Of a stretch of 64,000 bases of DNA, positions 59,443 through 64,000 are shown one piece after another. The stretch is taken from positions 1-64,000 of IMG/VR virus record IMGVR_UViG_3300040801_004519; one strand, given 5' to 3'. Within the stretch, counting starts at the first letter, position 1. The number at the start of each line of letters is the position of its first letter. The position numbers were made by a program, and so were the translations under genes. The notes under the pieces are model-generated. The model searched no databases. It was given only the letters and a program-made list of their open reading frames with translations, and was not told where the DNA came from. This DNA comes from a virus.

Positions 59443-61458
59443 ATGAGTAAGTATTTAGTAGTAATCGAGTCTCCAGGTAAGTTAAAATCATACCGTAAGT
59501 ATCTCGGCCCTGATTACGAGATAGTAGCATCTGTCGGACACGTAATGGATTTACCTCCCAAGGGTGGTCTTGGTGTAAACATCAAAAAGCAATTCGAACC
59601 TACATTCGAGGTCATGGACGACAAGAAGCAGGTTCTGAGTGATATAGTGAAAAAAGCCAAGAAGTCAAAACTCACTTATCTTATGATGGACCCTGATCGT
59701 GAAGGTACTGGAATTGCCGCTATGATAGCGAGTCAGTTTCCGAAAAGCGTAAAGTATACTCGGGCTGCAACATCGTCTATTACTAAAAAAGATATCGAAG
59801 AAGCAATATCTAATTCTGGTGATATTGATCAAAAAATGTATGATGCCTTTTTGGCTCGAAGAATTCTGGATAGGATTGCCGGTTTCAAGACTTCTTTTCT
59901 TGTAAAGCAGGCTACAGGTGGTCGGAGCGCTGGCAGAGTTCAATCCGCTGCCCTACGAATTCTAGCTGAAAGAGAAAAGGAAATTGCGGAGTTTAAGCCT
60001 CAAGAGTTTTGGCCTGTTGATGCAGACTTGAAGACAACTAGGAATGACATCGTTACGGCTCATGTTATAGAGCCAGACAAGATGGACACGAAGACCGAAG
60101 ATGATGCCAAAGAAGTTGTTGGCGTTATTGAGAAGGGGCCTGTTAAGGTTGAGAAATATGATGTTAAAGAAGTTTCTCGTCGTCCCCAACCCCCATTCAT
60201 CACATCTTCTCTGCAAGCGACAGCATCATCTATGCTAGGCTGGAACCAAAAGAAAACCATGGGTGTTGCCCAGAAGCTTTATGAAGCGGGCCATATCACT
60301 TACATGCGAACGGACTCTGCATATATCGTACCAGATAAGGTCAAGGAAATCCGTTCTGCGATTGAAGACAGGTGGAACAAGAAATTTTTGCCTGATAAAG
60401 AGAACGCATTCAAAAAGGGAAAGAATGCCCAGGAGGCCCACGAGTGTATTCGACCAACCGATCTAAACATTGAGACTGCTGGCTCTGTCGGAGATGAAGC
60501 CAAGCTCTACAAGATGATTTGGAAGCGGACCATAGCAAGTCAGATGCTCCCAGAGAAACGGGAGCAGGTTCGAGCAGTATTTAAGGCTGGCAAGGTCAGA
60601 TTGGCTGCGTCAGGTTCAAGGCAGACGTTCGAGGGGTGGAAAGCGTGCTGGGACTATAGGGATGCATCAGACACCTTTCTTCCTGAAATGAAGGTTGGAG
60701 AGAAGGTAACCGTTGAAGATGTCCGCTATGAGCAGAAGTTTACCGAACCGCCTCCCCGATATGGCGTAGCAAGTTTCAACAGTAAACTCGAAGAAGTTGG
60801 ACTTGGAAGGCCTTCAACCCTCGCTGCAATCATTGATACATTACGCGCGAGAGAATATATCGAAAATGACAGCAAGACGCACAAGGTCACTGATCTTGGT
60901 ATGAGGGTGACAGATTTTCTTGTAAAGAACAACTTTTGCTTTGCTGATGTTAAATTTACAAGGGAGATGGAGGATAAGCTTGACAGTGTGCTTGAGGGTA
61001 AAACTCAGAAGCTTGATATCTTAAATGATTTCTGGACAAGGTTAAAGTCTGATATAGCAAGCGCCAAAGAGAACAAAGATAAGTTAAGCCGAACAGAGTA
61101 TCCATGTCCACTTTGCAAGAAGGCAAATCGTGAAAAGTTCTTGCAAAGAAAATTCTCATCCTTTGGTGAGTTTTATGCATGCGAAGCTCGCACTGATAAA
61201 GAGATTAAGTGTGATTACAAAGCTGATGTCGGTGATTCTGGGGAACCAAAGGAAAAGCCGAAGAAAGAGCCTCCAAAGAAGAGCGGAATAGATTGCCCTG
61301 AATGTGGTGGAGACTTGGTTATAAGAAGTGGCAAATTTGGGGAATTCTTGGGTTGCAATAAATTTCCTAAGTGTCGCGTGACTGCTGACATGGAAGGCAA
61401 TATTAAGAAGCCTTCTAAAGGTAAGGGTAAAAAGTTCTACAAAAAGAGTAATAAATAG
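59443..61458 (+). CDS. topA: Type IA DNA topoisomerase I
   Basis: 671 aa. The TOPRIM domain opens with YLVVIESPGKLKSYRKYLG and carries the metal motif MDPDREGTGIA. The catalytic tyrosine is Y287 in ITYMRTDSAY. The signature FYKT-type stretch and LGRPSTLAAIIDTL follow. The C-terminus has two zinc-finger-like units (YPCPLCKK...YAC, and IDCPECGGDLVIR...GCNKFPKCR) and a Lys-rich tail. It relaxes negative supercoils during phage replication. Slightly shorter than bacterial TopA because it has fewer zinc units. A terminator and a promoter lie just upstream, so it probably starts a new transcript. Confidence 0.95.
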   Translation: MSKYLVVIESPGKLKSYRKYLGPDYEIVASVGHVMDLPPKGGLGVNIKKQFEPTFEVMDDKKQVLSDIVKKAKKSKLTYLMMDPDREGTGIAAMIASQFPKSVKYTRAATSSITKKDIEEAISNSGDIDQKMYDAFLARRILDRIAGFKTSFLVKQATGGRSAGRVQSAALRILAEREKEIAEFKPQEFWPVDADLKTTRNDIVTAHVIEPDKMDTKTEDDAKEVVGVIEKGPVKVEKYDVKEVSRRPQPPFITSSLQATASSMLGWNQKKTMGVAQKLYEAGHITYMRTDSAYIVPDKVKEIRSAIEDRWNKKFLPDKENAFKKGKNAQEAHECIRPTDLNIETAGSVGDEAKLYKMIWKRTIASQMLPEKREQVRAVFKAGKVRLAASGSRQTFEGWKACWDYRDASDTFLPEMKVGEKVTVEDVRYEQKFTEPPPRYGVASFNSKLEEVGLGRPSTLAAIIDTLRAREYIENDSKTHKVTDLGMRVTDFLVKNNFCFADVKFTREMEDKLDSVLEGKTQKLDILNDFWTRLKSDIASAKENKDKLSRTEYPCPLCKKANREKFLQRKFSSFGEFYACEARTDKEIKCDYKADVGDSGEPKEKPKKEPPKKSGIDCPECGGDLVIRSGKFGEFLGCNKFPKCRVTADMEGNIKKPSKGKGKKFYKKSNK

Positions 61459-61492
61459 GAGGGTATCTCTTCGTGCATAATAATAAACATGC

Positions 61493-62188
61493 ATGAAGAA
61501 CCCACTTTGTTTTCAGGAGGGCCGCAAACGACCTTTCTGGATGACTAAAAATGACTGCTGGAAAATATACCAACTCATACCTGTTGGCGAATGGTTCTGC
61601 TATGACCATTTTACTGAAATTGGTTTTCAAAGAAGTACAGCAGAGAGAAGGTTTCGTGATATCAGAAATGATGGACGCCTATCTTGGGAAACATCAATAA
61701 TTAATTCTACTCATTATTTTAGAATTACAAGCCTTGATCCAGTTGGAAGAATCGTTCCGAGCAGGAAGGCTATAACAAAATCTCAGGCAAAAAGAATTTA
61801 TGAGAGAGACGATGGCTATTGTCAGCTTTATTGCAAGAGGTGGATTCCATTTGATGAAGCAGAGTATGATCACAAGGAGCCTCATCAGGTTGGTGGAGAA
61901 ACAGTGGATGAGAATCTACAAACTTCGTGCAAGAGTTGCAATCTCCAGAAATCTTCACATTGCAGGTCGTGTGTTTTAAGCACATGCGATGGCTGCAAAA
62001 TTAAGACAGGTGACGATTGTCTTCCAATAGAATGGCAAATTGCTATATCTGATTCTGCCAAGATTTTCGATATGACAATCACTCAATTTTGCAAAACTTA
62101 CCTCACTCCAATTTTACAAACAAAGAGAACAATACCTTTGAATGTCGTGAAAGACTGTGCGACCGATGTGGGAATATCCGATACTTAG
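61493..62188 (+). CDS. HNH endonuclease
   Basis: 231 aa (ATG 61493; a later ATG at 61541 is possible). The first ~95 residues look like a winged-helix-type region (DHFTEIGFQRSTAERRFRDI). The nuclease part is RIYERDDGYCQLYC, AEYDHKEPHQVGG, DENLQTSCKSCNLQKSS, the HNH layout with zinc-binding CxxC. A further Cys cluster follows (CRSCVLSTCDGC). It lies alone between topA and the next gene and is probably a mobile nuclease, but no duplicated flank is seen here. Confidence 0.8.
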   Translation: MKNPLCFQEGRKRPFWMTKNDCWKIYQLIPVGEWFCYDHFTEIGFQRSTAERRFRDIRNDGRLSWETSIINSTHYFRITSLDPVGRIVPSRKAITKSQAKRIYERDDGYCQLYCKRWIPFDEAEYDHKEPHQVGGETVDENLQTSCKSCNLQKSSHCRSCVLSTCDGCKIKTGDDCLPIEWQIAISDSAKIFDMTITQFCKTYLTPILQTKRTIPLNVVKDCATDVGISDT

Positions 62189-62240
62189 ATAAGAGGCAGA
62201 CACTTCTGCTTAAGCGGTTCTACAGGATGTAGGTGTTACA

Positions 62241-62666
62241 ATGGCTAAGGAGAAACCACGTTACGAAGTTATTGAGGGAAGCAGAGAGATGCTAGAAAAG
62301 CTTATCTCTCTAAATGATGATAGATTCGGTCATATTGATCCGAAGATTATCGGAGTTGTTGCTATTGTAAACAAAGAGCCTTCATTTCCTTATAAGATCA
62401 TAAAGATCAACAATCCTGTGGCAATGTTTTGTCACTTACGGTATATATTCGTGTTTTTCGAATCAGTGTGGGAGTCGATGAATGAGGACCAGAGAGGCCT
62501 CATCATGCTTGACATGCTTTTTTCGCTTGACCCTGATGAGGACGAGCCAAAGCTAATTGCTCCTGACGTAAAGGATCATTCGGCAATGCTGAGAACGTTT
62601 GGCGTTGACTACTTGGATAATCCTGGAATACGGGATGTACTAACTAAACCAATTGACTGGAAATAA
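62241..62666 (+). CDS. Phage metallopeptidase-like protein lacking the zinc motif
   Basis: 141 aa. FVFFESVWESMNEDQRGLIMLD and later KLIAPDVKDHSAMLRTFG follow the layout of a small phage metallopeptidase family, in which a helix with HExxH-type ligands would come after DQR. Here that helix reads LIMLDMLFSLD, without the expected His/Glu. The protein may therefore be a non-catalytic descendant. The assignment is by pattern only. Confidence 0.45.
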   Translation: MAKEKPRYEVIEGSREMLEKLISLNDDRFGHIDPKIIGVVAIVNKEPSFPYKIIKINNPVAMFCHLRYIFVFFESVWESMNEDQRGLIMLDMLFSLDPDEDEPKLIAPDVKDHSAMLRTFGVDYLDNPGIRDVLTKPIDWK

Positions 62667-62670
62667 TACT

Positions 62671-63120
62671 ATGAAATTTGAAGTATGGTCACGAGACCAA
62701 TATGGACGTAACGAGATTCTCTCCATTCTTAATAAGAAGGGGAAGTCTGAGAATGAATGGGTAAATATCGATGATGCTTTCGAGGCAGCAAAACGATTTG
62801 TCCACGACAAGAATAGAAATAACCCAATGACTTTCGATGAGCAGAAGCGGCAGGTCACCTATGTGCTGCCAGTTTTTGGAGATGTCGATGAGCCTTATGG
62901 GATTTATGCCGGGAACCTAGTCCGTGGAATTCAAAAAGTTGTTGACTTAGAAGAAGACGAAGAGAGGAATCTTCGCGATGATGACGAGGTAGTTTTCTAT
63001 GTAGGTCAAACTCCCGATGATGAACCCTGGCTGCTATCTACGCCGAGAGGAAAACACATTACAGATTTCGAGAGTCAAGACGTGGTTGAAAAAGCCGTTG
63101 TATTTGTACATGCTCAATAA
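62671..63120 (+). CDS. Protein of unknown function
   Basis: 149 aa from ATG 62671; TTG 62653 would overlap the previous gene. A mixed alpha/beta protein, acidic in the middle (LEEDEERNLRDDDE), with a final strand-rich part (EVVFYVGQTPDDEPWLLS). No catalytic motif or family recognised. It lies 14 bp before the kinase gene. Confidence 0.5.
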   Translation: MKFEVWSRDQYGRNEILSILNKKGKSENEWVNIDDAFEAAKRFVHDKNRNNPMTFDEQKRQVTYVLPVFGDVDEPYGIYAGNLVRGIQKVVDLEEDEERNLRDDDEVVFYVGQTPDDEPWLLSTPRGKHITDFESQDVVEKAVVFVHAQ

Positions 63121-63134
63121 TTAGAAAGGCTTAA

Positions 63135-64000
63135 GTGAAAACTTTGATTATAGCAGTTGCTGGGCGTAAGCAGTCTGGCAAGTCGTCCCTTTGCAATTTT
63201 CTGGAAGCTACCCTCGCGGATCGTTTAAGGCGATCCGAGTCTGAATTGTCTCTTGATTTTACACAAGAGAAAGACGGTAGAATATCTTATCACGGAGCAG
63301 CCAAAATGGTTGACGAGTTGATAAGTGATTCATCAAAGCAATATAGTTTTTCTGACCCATTAAAAGAATTCTGCGTCAACACCTTGGGCGTTGATCGCAA
63401 GCAATGCTATGGTACGGATGAAGAGAAGAACTCCCAAACTAAATTGATGTGGGATAATCTTCCACTGTCTGTTAGATTCCATAACTCAGAAAATGCAAAA
63501 TTCGTTAAGTACGAGGACGGTATTGGCGAGCTAGAGGCTGATACAGAGTCTTTGTACTATGCATTCAATGAGCAGACACCGTTCCGCTCAATTGGAGACA
63601 TTGACAGTTACGACAACTTACCTAGGCACACTTCTTTTGAAAAGGCGCTGCAACAAGCAGCGTATCACGAGTTTCGTCCCTCCAGACTGAGAACTGGACC
63701 CATGACTGGTCGTGAAGTTATGCAGGTTTTTGGAACAGACATTATGCGACAGATGTTTGACCAAGATGTCTGGGTAAGAGCTACAATCAATAAGATTAAG
63801 AATGAAGCTCCTCCTGTTGCTCTTATAGCCGACTGTCGCTTCCGATCTGAGTTCGCAGCACTCAATAATCAAGGTGCAGTAGTTATTCGTCTTGAACGGA
63901 ATGTCTATGATGACGATCATCCTTCAGAAACAGACTTTGATGGATTCCCGTTCACAGAATATGATAATACGCTTGTCATCCCAGATGGCTTGACTTTGGA
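63135..64000 (+). CDS. Deoxynucleoside monophosphate kinase-like protein, 3' end outside window
   Basis: 288 codons are visible and the frame is open to the window edge. GTG 63135 is the start, with aaagg upstream. Walker A is AVAGRKQSGKSSL. YSFSDPLKEFCVNTLGV, the GREVMQVFGTDIMRQMF stretch and VALIADCRFRSE match the order seen in T4 gp1-type dNMP kinases. It would phosphorylate dNMPs for phage DNA synthesis. A ~40-residue insertion (63220-63330) separates the P-loop helix from the next conserved part. Confidence 0.75.
   Translation, partial: MKTLIIAVAGRKQSGKSSLCNFLEATLADRLRRSESELSLDFTQEKDGRISYHGAAKMVDELISDSSKQYSFSDPLKEFCVNTLGVDRKQCYGTDEEKNSQTKLMWDNLPLSVRFHNSENAKFVKYEDGIGELEADTESLYYAFNEQTPFRSIGDIDSYDNLPRHTSFEKALQQAAYHEFRPSRLRTGPMTGREVMQVFGTDIMRQMFDQDVWVRATINKIKNEAPPVALIADCRFRSEFAALNNQGAVVIRLERNVYDDDHPSETDFDGFPFTEYDNTLVIPDGLTL

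Noticed and set aside
617-63920. Open frames on the minus strand, many of 60-220 codons
   Set aside because: All lie opposite recognised + strand genes, lack ribosome sites and family motifs, and read as low-complexity complements.

Overview
This 64 kb window reads as part of the genome of a large tailed bacteriophage, probably a jumbo-type virus from an environmental sample. Every gene I can support lies on the + strand. Genes are tightly packed, with many ATGA, TAATG or TTGA stop/start overlaps. Most are unknowns or phage-type replication proteins, and ribosomal and central-metabolism genes are absent. The host is probably Gram-negative: there is an LpxH-like phosphatase and a prepilin-type signal. 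I cannot name the host.

Layout. (1) 1-20.8 kb: three giant adhesin or tail-fibre-like proteins (over 2366, 1854 and 2713 aa) built from Ig/FN3, LamG, BNR/propeller and Kelch-like modules. The third contains a vWA domain split by about 1750 residues. (2) 20.8-22.3 kb: a GT2 glycosyltransferase and a DUF115/MptE-like protein, both coupled to the last fibre gene. (3) 22.3-32.7 kb: a phosphoesterase, unknown genes, an SF2 helicase, a DnaC-like loader, a DnaB-type helicase, the zinc-finger half of a primase and an FmdB-like protein that appears to start at ATC. (4) 32.7-44.5 kb: the replication and recombination core. It holds DNA polymerase III alpha, carrying an intein and divided by one in-frame amber codon, then a likely SSB, RecA/UvsX, the TOPRIM half of the primase, a Cas4/RecB-like nuclease, a Gp157-like protein and a frame-broken phosphoesterase. 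(5) 44.5-50.3 kb: a GT4 glycosyltransferase, an LpxH-like hydrolase with a LAGLIDADG homing endonuclease at its 3' end, an RHH/capsid-like protein, a CxxC-rich protein, a glutaredoxin-like protein and an HhH-GPD glycosylase. (6) 50.4-56.4 kb: a UvrD-type helicase, then a nonulosonic (sialic) acid module (DUF115, CMP-NulO synthetase, NeuB, HAD phosphatase) with a second homing endonuclease at the neuB 5' end. (7) 56.4-57.6 kb: two membrane-anchored, pilin-like paralogues and a complete tmRNA gene with terminator. (8) 57.6-64 kb: small unknowns, topoisomerase I, an HNH nuclease, a decayed metallopeptidase-like protein and the start of a dNMP kinase.

How the parts fit. Helicase, loader, split primase, polymerase, SSB, RecA, topoisomerase, UvrD and nucleases make a near-complete replication and repair set. 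The two DUF115 proteins, GT2, GT4 and the sialic-acid-type pathway suggest the phage makes and transfers its own nonulosonic sugar, perhaps onto its fibre proteins or the host surface. Four mobile nuclease genes (intein LAGLIDADG, free LAGLIDADG, free NUMOD3/Vsr-like, HNH) have colonised the window. Two of them leave mirror-image duplicated gene ends.

The most notable observations are the phage tmRNA, the nonulosonic acid cassette, the homing endonucleases that carry replacement gene ends, the amber-split polymerase and the vWA domain with a giant insertion. All functional calls rest on motif recognition by eye; no searches were run.
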